This document shows positions 6,369 through 13,845 of a stretch of DNA of 14,334 bases, in pieces. Every line of letters starts with the position of its first letter. Position 1 is the first letter of the stretch. A program made the position numbers and the translations under genes. The notes under the pieces were generated by a model that did no database searches, was not told the DNA's origin, and worked only from the letters and a program-made list of their open reading frames with translations. The stretch comes from an uncultured Thiomonas sp. (lineage in GTDB: Bacteria; Pseudomonadota; Gammaproteobacteria; Burkholderiales; Burkholderiaceae_C), in assembly GCA_937927695.1 (NCBI GenBank), contig CALBRU010000033.1, positions 1 through 14,334 on the forward strand, read 5' to 3'.

Positions 6369-7832
6369 TTATTGCGCCTGCGAAAGCAGGTAGCGCACCA
6401 GCAGCGGCACGGGTCGGCCCGTCGCCCCTTTGTTGGCGCCGCTGTTCCAGGCCGTACCCGCGATGTCGAGGTGCGCCCAGCGGTAGTCTTTCGCGAAACG
6501 CCACAGGAAGCAGGCTGCGGTGATGGCGCCAGCGGGCCGCCCGCCGATGTTGGCCACGTCGGCGAAATTACTCTTGAGCGCATCGGCGTAGTCGGTCTCA
6601 AGCGGCAGGCGCCAACAGGGATCGAGCGTGGCGCGCCCGGCTTCGAGCAGAGCGTTGGCCAGAGCGTCGTCCGCGGTGAACAGGCCACTGTTGACCTTGC
6701 CCAGCGCAATCACGCAGGCTCCGGTGAGCGTGGCGATGTCCACCACCGACTGCGGTTTGTAGCGTGCGGCGTAGGTCAACGCGTCGCAGAGGATGAGGCG
6801 GCCTTCGGCGTCGGTGTTGAGAATTTCGATGGTCTGACCCGACATGCTGGTGACCACATCACCGGGCTTGACCGCGCCGCCGTCGGGCATGTTCTCTGTG
6901 GCGGCGATCAGGCCGACCACGTTGATCTTGGGTTTGATGCGGGCAATGGCCTCGAACGCGCCCAGCACCGAGGCCGCCCCGGACATGTCGAACTTCATTT
7001 CGTCCATCTCGGCGCCAGGCTTGAGCGAAATGCCGCCGGTGTCAAACGTCACGCCCTTGCCGACGAGCACATGCGGCGCATCTTTCTTGCCCGCGCCGCG
7101 ATATTCCAGCACGATGAACCGGGGCGGCTGCACCGAACCCTGCGCCACGGCCAGAAACGAACCCATGCCGAGCTTTTCCATTTCCGGACGCCCGAGCACC
7201 TTGCAGTCCAGCCCGTGGAACTTGGCCATCTTTTTCGCCATTTCAGCGAGATAGGTAGGCGTGCAGTAATTGGCCGGCAGATTGGCGAGTTCGCGCGTGA
7301 GGCGCACGCCGATGGCAACCGACTCGGCCTGCTGCAGGGCGGCTTTCGCCGAAGCCGGCACGGCATCGCCCCCCACGGCGCAGAGCTGAACGGTTTCGAG
7401 CGCAGGGGAGTCGGCGTCTTCGACGTTACGCGTCGCATCGAAGCGGTAAAACACTTCGGAGAACACCGTGGGCGTGAGTTCGGCCAGGGTATCCAGGCCA
7501 TTGACCGACAGCAGATGCGCCTGCTTGACCGGCAAGGTCTTGAGCATCTGGGCGGCGGCCTGCAGCGCCTTTTTCCAGTCGCGCAATTCCGGCTTGGCTG
7601 CCAGCCCCACGAGCAGCAGACGCCGCGCCGCGACTGCGGTGGGCCGGTGCAGTGATAGAACGCTGCCAGGCTTGGCCTTGAAATCGCCATCCACGGCCAG
7701 TTGGGCGATCAGGTTGTCGAGTGCGTCCGCATCATTCAGACCGCTGGCGCCACGGCCCTCGGGCACGAAGACCACCAGGGCATCGGTTTTGGTCTGAAGC
7801 GGCTTTTTGACGGCAGATATACTGAATTTCAT
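6369..7832 (-). CDS. pepA: Leucyl aminopeptidase (cytosol aminopeptidase, M17)
   Basis: PepA is a hexameric two-metal aminopeptidase that removes N-terminal residues from peptides in the cytoplasm. The 487-residue product has the family length. The catalytic C-terminal domain carries GKGVTFDTGGISLKPG (K259, D264, K271), FDMSGAASVLG (D282) and NTDAEGRLILCDAL (D341, E343, R345). These match the E. coli metal and catalytic residues (K270, D275, K282, D293, D352, E354, R356 as I recall them) with the same spacing. The C-terminus has GRPAGAITAACFL and HLDIAGTAW. The ATG at 7832 has AGGA about nine bases upstream. It is divergent from lptF and followed by holC, a layout shared with E. coli. In E. 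coli PepA also binds DNA; nothing here tests that. Confidence 0.98.
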   Translation of the reverse strand: MKFSISAVKKPLQTKTDALVVFVPEGRGASGLNDADALDNLIAQLAVDGDFKAKPGSVLSLHRPTAVAARRLLLVGLAAKPELRDWKKALQAAAQMLKTLPVKQAHLLSVNGLDTLAELTPTVFSEVFYRFDATRNVEDADSPALETVQLCAVGGDAVPASAKAALQQAESVAIGVRLTRELANLPANYCTPTYLAEMAKKMAKFHGLDCKVLGRPEMEKLGMGSFLAVAQGSVQPPRFIVLEYRGAGKKDAPHVLVGKGVTFDTGGISLKPGAEMDEMKFDMSGAASVLGAFEAIARIKPKINVVGLIAATENMPDGGAVKPGDVVTSMSGQTIEILNTDAEGRLILCDALTYAARYKPQSVVDIATLTGACVIALGKVNSGLFTADDALANALLEAGRATLDPCWRLPLETDYADALKSNFADVANIGGRPAGAITAACFLWRFAKDYRWAHLDIAGTAWNSGANKGATGRPVPLLVRYLLSQAQ

Positions 7833-7935
7833 GTTCAGGGTTCCTGAGTGAGTGTGGCTGCATTATTCCATCGCGCTTCGCTTTACGCCCCCCAGCGGCC
7901 CGCCGCCCTCATCGTCCCTGCCGCCAGTTTTCTTC

Positions 7936-9069
7936 ATGCTCCTCGATTTGACCCTGCGCCGTGAAATGAGCCGCAATTTCGGTGGCGCATTCACCGTGCT
8001 GTTCACCGTGGTCATCACCCTGATGCTCATTCGCATTCTGGGTCAGGCATCCGATGGTCAAGCCAGCCCGCAGGATGTGTTTTTGCTCATCGGCCTGACC
8101 GCGCTGAGCTATTTGCAGATCGTCATCACCCTGTCGCTTTTTCTGGCGGTGCTGCTCACTTTCACCCGCATGTGGCTCGGTTCAGAAATGACCATCTGGC
8201 GCACCACCGGGGTGGGGAGGCTGCGGTTGATGGTCAGCGTGCTGCGCTTTTCGTGGCCCATTCTGTTGTTGATCGCCGCACTCACCTTGTTTGCCTGGCC
8301 CTGGGCCAACCAGCAGTCCACGGCGTTGCGCATTCGCTTCGAGCAGCGCTCCGACATTTCGCGCGTGGCGCCGGGGCAGTTCCGCGAGTCGGCTTCGGGC
8401 AAGCGGGTGTTTTTCATCGACAAGGGCGCGCAGGCCGGGGGGGTGGCGCACGACATCTTCATACGCGATGACACCTCGGGCCAGACGGTGCTGATCACGG
8501 CGCGCTCGGCGCAGGTGCAGCGCATCGATGGTCAGCCCTTTCTGGTGCTGAGCAACGGCAACCGCTACGCGCATACGCCGGGGCAGGCCAACTACACCAT
8601 CACCTCCTTCGATTCGCTGGACATGAGGCTCGATGCCACCACCGGCCTGAGCAATGTGGCAGACAACAAGACCGGGCCGGTCAACTGGCTCACACAGCCC
8701 AACCGCAACGTGCCCACCGAGTATCTGTTCAACCCGGCCATTCCCAACTGGCTGGGCGAACTGTCGTGGCGGCTGGGCGTGCCGTTGTCTGCGGCCCTGC
8801 TGGCCTTGATGGCGCTGCCACTGGCCTCGGGTTCGGTGCGGACCGGACGCGCGGGCAGCCTGATCAGCGCCATTCTGGTTTATCTGATTTATTTCAATCT
8901 GCTCAATGTGCTGCAAGGCTGGATCAGCGAAGGCCGCGTGGGATTTACCAGCGGCTTCCTGCTGGTGCATGGCGGCGCGGTACTGTTCCTGTTGTTGCTG
9001 CTGATGCGGGGCAACGGCTGGCTGCACCGCCTGTGGCCAGGCCGCGCACGATCCGGGGCACACGCCTGA
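7936..9069 (+). CDS. lptF: LPS export ABC transporter permease LptF
   Basis: LptF is one of the two inner-membrane permeases of the LptB2FG transporter that lifts lipopolysaccharide out of the inner membrane. From ATG 7936 the product is 377 residues (E. coli about 366), beginning MLLDLTLRREMSRNFGGAF. Three hydrophobic segments lie at about 17-36, 48-78 and 101-122, then a periplasmic beta-jellyroll-like domain (about 130-270, with RVFFIDKG), then three C-terminal membrane segments. The cytoplasmic coupling helix is SEMTIWRTTG (83-92), with the Glu thought to contact LptB. The frame is open back to a GTG at 7852, but those 28 residues are Pro/Ser-rich and unlike the family. The ribosome site at 7936 is weak. 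The stop overlaps the lptG start by one base. Confidence 0.95.
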   Translation: MLLDLTLRREMSRNFGGAFTVLFTVVITLMLIRILGQASDGQASPQDVFLLIGLTALSYLQIVITLSLFLAVLLTFTRMWLGSEMTIWRTTGVGRLRLMVSVLRFSWPILLLIAALTLFAWPWANQQSTALRIRFEQRSDISRVAPGQFRESASGKRVFFIDKGAQAGGVAHDIFIRDDTSGQTVLITARSAQVQRIDGQPFLVLSNGNRYAHTPGQANYTITSFDSLDMRLDATTGLSNVADNKTGPVNWLTQPNRNVPTEYLFNPAIPNWLGELSWRLGVPLSAALLALMALPLASGSVRTGRAGSLISAILVYLIYFNLLNVLQGWISEGRVGFTSGFLLVHGGAVLFLLLLLMRGNGWLHRLWPGRARSGAHA

Positions 9070-10166
9070 TGCGCACGGTACGCCGCTTTCTGCTGCTGCA
9101 TGTGCTCAGCGCCGTGGGTCTGGTGACCCTGGCTTTTCTTGCGCTGCTGTTTTTCATCGACATGCTCAATGACCTGAGCAATCTGGGCAAACCGGGTTTC
9201 AGCCTGAGCGGCACTCTGCTGCATGTTGCGCTGAGCATGCCCAGCCGCGCCTATGAAGTCTTGCCCATCGCCACGCTTGTGGGTGGCGTGTTCGCGCTGG
9301 CCTCTTTGGCCGCGAGCAGCGAGTTCACCATTTTGCGAATTTCGGGACTGAGCCCGCGCGCGGCGCTGGGTTTGCTGCTGCAACTGGCCGCAGCGCTAGT
9401 GGTCACCTTGTTCCTGCTCGGTGAGTGGCTTGCCCCGGCAGCCGGGCAACTGTCGACGCGCGTGCAGGCCGGGGGAGGGTCAGGCATCGGCACCCAACTG
9501 GCTTCGGGCGTCTGGCTGCGCAACGATTCAGACCGAAGCGGCAATCAGACCGTCAACATCAAAGCCATCAACACCCGAGGCGACCTCACCGACATCCACA
9601 TCTATGTGCTCAATGCCCAGGCGCAGATTACTGCCGAGTTGCATGCCCCAAACGGCCTATATGAAGGCGGCGGAGTCTGGATGCTGCACAACGTCGCCCG
9701 CACCGAACTCCCGCAACAGACCGGCGCCGCCGTGAAAGTGACCCAGTTGCCGAGCTATCGTTGGCAGACCTCGCTCTCGCCCAGCGTGCTCGGGGTGCTG
9801 CTGCTATCGCCCGACAAGATGTCGGCCATCGATCTGTGGCGTTACATCCAGCATTTGCGCGCCAATCATCAGGCGGCCGAACGCTATGAGATCCAGCTGT
9901 GGAAAAAGCTGTTCTATCCCTTCAGCGCCGTGGTGATGTTGCTCCTCGCCCTGCCCTTTGCTTACCTGCATACGCGCTCGAAAGGCATCAGCGGCAAAGT
10001 GCTCGCGGGCATCGTGCTGGGAATCGCGTTCATCCTGCTCAACACCCTGTTTTCCAGCCTGGGCATTTTGGGAACGTGGCCGCCGGCCATCACGGCGGCC
10101 ATGCCCATGCTGTTGTTTGGCGGACTGGGGCTGATCGTGTTTGCCTGGCAGGTGCGGTTCCGCTGA
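9069..10166 (+). CDS. lptG: LPS export ABC transporter permease LptG
   Basis: LptG pairs with LptF in the LptB2FG lipopolysaccharide exporter. From ATG 9069 the product is 365 residues (E. coli about 360). It begins MRTVRRFLLLHVLSAVGLV, with membrane segments at about 10-32, 62-82 and 97-120, a periplasmic domain containing GVWLRNDSD and VNIKAINTRGDL, and three C-terminal membrane segments after the LWRYIQHLRANHQAAERYEI stretch. The coupling helix is SSEFTILRISG (about 83-93). The frame is open upstream inside lptF, but the start used here gives the family N-terminus and a TGATG junction with lptF, so translation is coupled. The LptB, LptA and LptC partners are not in this window, as is usual. 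Confidence 0.95.
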   Translation: MRTVRRFLLLHVLSAVGLVTLAFLALLFFIDMLNDLSNLGKPGFSLSGTLLHVALSMPSRAYEVLPIATLVGGVFALASLAASSEFTILRISGLSPRAALGLLLQLAAALVVTLFLLGEWLAPAAGQLSTRVQAGGGSGIGTQLASGVWLRNDSDRSGNQTVNIKAINTRGDLTDIHIYVLNAQAQITAELHAPNGLYEGGGVWMLHNVARTELPQQTGAAVKVTQLPSYRWQTSLSPSVLGVLLLSPDKMSAIDLWRYIQHLRANHQAAERYEIQLWKKLFYPFSAVVMLLLALPFAYLHTRSKGISGKVLAGIVLGIAFILLNTLFSSLGILGTWPPAITAAMPMLLFGGLGLIVFAWQVRFR

Positions 10167-10187
10167 ACCGGACGGACAAAGATTGCG

Positions 10188-11138
10188 ATGAACCTGCACC
10201 AATTCCGTTTTCTGCAAGAGGCTGTGCGCCGCAAGCTCAACCTCACCGAGGCGGCGCGGGCGCTGCATACCTCGCAGCCCGGCGTGTCCAAGGCCATCAT
10301 CGAGCTGGAGAGCGAGCTGGGGGTGGAAATTTTCAGCCGCCACGGCAAGCGCATCCGCAAACTCACCGAGCCGGGCGTCGAGGTGCTGCGCAGTGTGGAC
10401 ATCATCCTGCGCGAAGTCGCCAACCTCAAGCGCATCGGACAAGACTACGCCGCGCGCGACGCGGGCCAGCTCACGGTGGCCGCCACGCACACCCAGGCCC
10501 GTTACAAGCTGCCCTGGGTGATCGCCGAGTTCCGCCGGCGCATGCCCGCCGTGCAGGTGCAACTATTGCAGGGCACGCCCGACCAAGTGGCGCAGGCCGT
10601 GCGCGAAGAGCGCGCCGATCTGGGGCTGGCCAGCGAGTCGCTGCAAGATTCGCCCGACCTGCTCACCCTGCCCTGCTACAGCTGGCAGCATCTGGCTGTC
10701 GTGCCGCACGGGCACCCCTTGTGTGATCGTGCCGAGCTCACCCTGGCCGAACTGGCCACCTATCCGCTGGTGACCTACGAGCCCACCTTTGCCGGACGCC
10801 GCCAGATCGATGCCGCCTTCGCCCATGCCAACCTGCAACCGCAGATCGTGCTCGAAGCGCTCGATTCCGACGTGCTCAAAACCTATGTCGAACTGGGGCT
10901 GGGCGTGGGGCTGATCGCAGAAATGGCCATCTCGGCTGAACGTGACACCGCACTGCGCGCGCTTCCCGCCGGCCATCTGTTCGGCCAGCAGCTCACGCGC
11001 GTGGCGTTCAAGCGCGGCGTGCTGCAACGCAGTTTCGTGCCCCTGTTCACAGAGCTGATCTCGCCCCGCCTGCCGCGCAAACTGGTGGAACAAACCCTGC
11101 GTGGCGAGCTGGACGGGCAAGACGTGTTTTCCATCTGA
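10188..11138 (+). CDS. cysB: LysR-family transcriptional regulator, CysB type
   Basis: CysB-type regulators control sulfate or sulfonate assimilation genes and sense sulfate, thiosulfate, O-acetylserine or similar ligands. The 316-residue product starts MNLHQFRFLQEAVRRKLNLTEAARALHTSQPGVSKAII, a textbook CysB helix-turn-helix, then ELGVEIFSRHGKRIRKLTEPG. The effector domain keeps AATHTQARYKLP with T100, T102 and Q103, and W166 (YSWQHLA), all sulfate contacts in enterobacterial CysB as I recall. S149 replaces Thr, and FAGRRQID gives A202 where enterobacterial CysB has Thr in FTGR. The betaproteobacterial paralogue SsuR is an alternative name. It starts 21 bases after lptG and ends 15 bases before the aminotransferase gene, so a shared transcript is plausible. 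No strong ribosome site is seen. Confidence 0.9.
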   Translation: MNLHQFRFLQEAVRRKLNLTEAARALHTSQPGVSKAIIELESELGVEIFSRHGKRIRKLTEPGVEVLRSVDIILREVANLKRIGQDYAARDAGQLTVAATHTQARYKLPWVIAEFRRRMPAVQVQLLQGTPDQVAQAVREERADLGLASESLQDSPDLLTLPCYSWQHLAVVPHGHPLCDRAELTLAELATYPLVTYEPTFAGRRQIDAAFAHANLQPQIVLEALDSDVLKTYVELGLGVGLIAEMAISAERDTALRALPAGHLFGQQLTRVAFKRGVLQRSFVPLFTELISPRLPRKLVEQTLRGELDGQDVFSI

Positions 11139-11153
11139 TCGCCGCTGTCCCCC

Positions 11154-12317
11154 ATGTCGCCCCAAACTCACCAAACGCCCCGCATTGCCTCGCGCCTGCC
11201 GCAAGTGGGCACCACCATCTTCACCGTCATGTCGGCTCTGGCGCAGGAGCATGGCGCCATCAACCTCGGCCAGGGATTTCCAGATTTTTCCTGTGACCCG
11301 CGCCTCATCGACGCAGTGGATCAGGCCATGCGCCGCGGCGCCAACCAATATCCGCCCATGGCCGGCGTTCCCGCCTTACGGCAAGCGGTGGCCGACAAGA
11401 TCGCCGCACTGCACGGTACGCGCTATGAGGCCGACGCCGAAATCACCATCACCGCCGGGGCGACTCAGGCCATTTTCACGGCCCTGCTCGCCGTGGTGCA
11501 TCCGGGCGATGAAGTCATCGTGCTCACGCCCAGCTACGACAGCTACCTGCCCAACATCGCCCTGTGCGGCGGCGTGGCCCGCACCGTGCCCTTGCAGGCG
11601 GACTTCCGCCCGGATTTCGCCGCCATTGCCACAGCCATCACCCCGCGCACCCGTGCCTTGCTCATCAACAGTCCGCACAATCCCAGCGGCACGGTCTGGA
11701 GCGAGGCCGATATGCGGCAGCTCGAAGCGCTGCTCGCGCCCACCGACATCGTGCTGATTGCCGATGAGGTGTACGAGCACATGGTGTTCGACGGCGCACA
11801 GCATCAAAGCGCCGCGCGGTTTCCCGGCCTGGCCGCGCGTGCCTTCGTGGTGTCGAGTTTCGGCAAAACCTTTCACGTCACCGGCTGGAAAATCGGCAGC
11901 GTCGCCGCCCCGGCGGCGCTCACCGCCGAGTTCCGCAAGGTGCATCAGTTCAACGTGTTCACCGTCAACACGCCCATGCAGCATGGCTTGGCCGACTATC
12001 TGGGCAACCCGGCGCCTTACCGCGATCTGCCCGGCTTTTATCAGGCCAAGCGCGACCGCTTCCGCGCCGGGCTCGCGGCCAGCCGGTTTGAACTGCTGCC
12101 TTGCAGCGGCAGCTACTTTCAGTGCGTGCGCTACGACGCCATCAGCGACCTGCCGGACGACGCCTTCTGCCGCTGGCTCACCGCCGAGATCGGCGTGGCC
12201 GCCATTCCGCTATCGGCCTTCGAGCCCGACGGACGGCAGCGCGGCGTGGTTCGTTTCTGTTTCGCCAAACAAGACGCCACACTGGACGCCGCGCTCAAAC
12301 GGCTTGCTGCGCTTTAA
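11154..12317 (+). CDS. ybdL: PLP-dependent aminotransferase, methionine aminotransferase (YbdL) type
   Basis: This is a fold-type I aminotransferase. The 387-residue product carries NLGQGFPDF (37-45), NQYPPMAGVPALRQAV (64-79), ITAGATQAIF (99-108), SPHNPSGTVW with N176, IADEVYEHM with D204 and Y207, and the PLP lysine K238 in SSFGKTFHVTGWKIG. R368 in VVRFCFAK is the carboxylate-binding Arg. Overall order and wording resemble E. coli YbdL, which transaminates methionine with 2-oxo acids; kynurenine aminotransferases share this fold. Methionine as substrate is inference. It follows the CysB-type regulator by 15 bases, suggesting a sulfur amino-acid link. The ATG lacks a clear ribosome site, so coupling is possible. 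Its 3' end overlaps the convergent gluQ gene by 23 bases. Confidence 0.88.
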   Translation: MSPQTHQTPRIASRLPQVGTTIFTVMSALAQEHGAINLGQGFPDFSCDPRLIDAVDQAMRRGANQYPPMAGVPALRQAVADKIAALHGTRYEADAEITITAGATQAIFTALLAVVHPGDEVIVLTPSYDSYLPNIALCGGVARTVPLQADFRPDFAAIATAITPRTRALLINSPHNPSGTVWSEADMRQLEALLAPTDIVLIADEVYEHMVFDGAQHQSAARFPGLAARAFVVSSFGKTFHVTGWKIGSVAAPAALTAEFRKVHQFNVFTVNTPMQHGLADYLGNPAPYRDLPGFYQAKRDRFRAGLAASRFELLPCSGSYFQCVRYDAISDLPDDAFCRWLTAEIGVAAIPLSAFEPDGRQRGVVRFCFAKQDATLDAALKRLAAL

Positions 12318-13203
12318 GCCATTTGTCACGCCACGCCTGCACCGCCTGCGCCAGCAGTTCGGGCAGGGTGTTTGAACGAACGGCTATCCCCAGCACACCG
12401 AGCGCCTGCTGCACGCTCTGCGCCCCGGCCACGAAGGCTGCCGCGCGCTGATGCTTGGAGAGCTTTTGTCCCTGAGCATCTCGCACCAGCGGGGTGTGCA
12501 GATAGCGCGGCGTCGGCAGACCGAGCAGACGCTGCAAGGCGATCTGCCGGGCGGTCGAAGCGGCCAGATCTTCCCCGCGCACCACATCGGTCACGCCTTG
12601 CGCCGCATCGTCCACCACCACGGCAAGTTGATAGGCCCAGGCGCCGTCGGCGCGTTTGAGCACAAAGTCGCCCACCTCCAGGCTGAGCACCTGTGACTGC
12701 TCGCCCAGGCTGCGGTCGCTCCAGCGCAGGGGCTGCGCGGCATCGTCAGGCAGTTGCACGCGCCATGATCGCGGACTGCGGCCGTGCAGACCTGTGCGGC
12801 AAGTTCCTGGATAAACCGCCTCTTTCCCGCGTGCCGGCAGGCGGCCTTGCGCACGCAGTATCGCCAGAATGTCGGAGCGGGAACAGCCGCAGGGGTAAGC
12901 CCGACCGGAGGTGACGAGTTGGTCGAGCGCCTGCTGATAGAGCGCCTCGCGCTGCGATTGCCAAACGGGCGGCTGATCGGGCTGCAGACCGCAGTCTGCA
13001 AGTTGCCGCAGGATGCACTGAGCGGCGCCGGGCTGGTTGCGGGTGAAGTCCACGTCTTCAAGGCGCACCAGCCAGAGTCCGCCATGCGCGCGCGCGTCCA
13101 GCCAAGAGGCCAGCGCAGCGACCAGAGAGCCCGCATGCAGCGGCCCGGTGGGTGACGGCGCAAACCGGCCGACGTAGATCTGAGAGGGTGTGAATGTCGT
13201 CAT
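12295..13203 (-). CDS. gluQ: Glutamyl-Q tRNA(Asp) synthetase (GluQRS)
   Basis: GluQRS is a truncated glutamyl-tRNA synthetase paralogue that attaches glutamate to the queuosine base at position 34 of tRNA(Asp) and lacks the anticodon-binding domain. At 302 residues it has the short length of that family. From ATG 13203 it reads YVGRFAPSPTGPLHAGSL, with the HIGH-like HAGS at 23-26, then LVRLEDVD. The zinc ligands are probably C105 and C107 (PCGCSRSD) with Y131 and C135 (VYPGTCR). DVVRGEDLAAST and the KMSKS-like KLSKH (247-251) follow. A TTG at 13242 in the same frame would add 13 residues and overlap the SCO gene's end; ATG is preferred. It lies 25 bases after the SCO stop, and its own end overlaps the aminotransferase gene tail to tail. 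Confidence 0.95.
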   Translation of the reverse strand: MTTFTPSQIYVGRFAPSPTGPLHAGSLVAALASWLDARAHGGLWLVRLEDVDFTRNQPGAAQCILRQLADCGLQPDQPPVWQSQREALYQQALDQLVTSGRAYPCGCSRSDILAILRAQGRLPARGKEAVYPGTCRTGLHGRSPRSWRVQLPDDAAQPLRWSDRSLGEQSQVLSLEVGDFVLKRADGAWAYQLAVVVDDAAQGVTDVVRGEDLAASTARQIALQRLLGLPTPRYLHTPLVRDAQGQKLSKHQRAAAFVAGAQSVQQALGVLGIAVRSNTLPELLAQAVQAWRDKWLKAQQAV

Positions 13204-13228
13204 GCCAGCGGACACTGGCGACACGGGC

Positions 13229-13834
13229 TCAATGCCCTTCAATCAGGGCGTTGATGTCCTGTGCCAGATCTTTGGCCGAGACGCCTTCGCGCTCGAACAG
13301 CCGGATCTTGCCCTTGGGATTGAACACATAAAACCCGGCGGTGTGATCCATGGTGTAGCTGCCCGGCGTCTTGCCCGGCACCTTCTTGTAATACACCTTG
13401 AAGTCTTTCGCCGTCAGCGCGATCTGCGCGGGCGTGCCGGTAAGCGCCAGGAAAGTCGGGTTGAAATGGGTGACATAGGCCTTGAGGATTTCCGGCGTGT
13501 CACGCTCAGGGTCGACGGTAACGAACAGAAACTGCACATCGCGGGCTTTCTCACCCAGATCGTCCATGGCCTGCGCCACCACCTGCATCGATGCCGGGCA
13601 GATGTCGGGGCATTGGGTGTAACCGAAGTACATCACCACCACCTTGCCGGCAAAATCGGCCAGGGTGCGGGTCTTGCCATTGAAATCGGTCAGCGAAAAG
13701 CCGTCGGCATAGGGCACCCCGGTGATGTCCACGCCGTGAAACACATAGGGCTTGCTGCAGGCCGCCAGCAGTAAAGGCGCAAGGGCGGCAGACAGAAACA
13801 GCGAGCGACGTACGGCAGAAAAGCGTGCGGGCAT
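13229..13834 (-). CDS. SCO1/SenC-family copper chaperone lipoprotein
   Basis: SCO proteins deliver copper to, or reduce, the CuA site of cytochrome oxidase subunit II at the periplasmic face. The 201-residue product has an N-terminal hydrophobic signal with a lipobox LLAAC (C26), so it is probably a lipoprotein. The thioredoxin-like domain follows: DFNGKTRTLADFAGKVVVMYFGYTQCPDICP with the copper-binding C75 and C79, FLFVTVDPERDTPEILKAY, and MDHTAGFYV with the third ligand H164. All three ligands are present. The gene starts 11 bases after the ctaB stop on the same strand, a common pairing next to cytochrome oxidase genes, and is followed by gluQ. No strong ribosome site is visible at ATG 13834. 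Confidence 0.95.
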   Translation of the reverse strand: MPARFSAVRRSLFLSAALAPLLLAACSKPYVFHGVDITGVPYADGFSLTDFNGKTRTLADFAGKVVVMYFGYTQCPDICPASMQVVAQAMDDLGEKARDVQFLFVTVDPERDTPEILKAYVTHFNPTFLALTGTPAQIALTAKDFKVYYKKVPGKTPGSYTMDHTAGFYVFNPKGKIRLFEREGVSAKDLAQDINALIEGH

Positions 13835-13845
13835 CAGACGAGAGT

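Noticed and set aside
6159..7655. A 498-codon open frame on the plus strand, longer than pepA itself
   Set aside because: It is antisense to pepA and holC. Its product is rich in His, Arg and Gly without recognisable motifs, while pepA shows every catalytic residue.
7862..7867. AATAAT on the minus strand as a -10 element for pepA
   Set aside because: It is a good -10 match about 30 bases before the ATG, but no -35 sequence is found at the right distance.
7852..7935. N-terminal extension of lptF to the GTG at 7852
   Set aside because: It would add a Pro/Ser-rich segment before the family start MLLDLTLRRE and would fill the divergent promoter gap with pepA.
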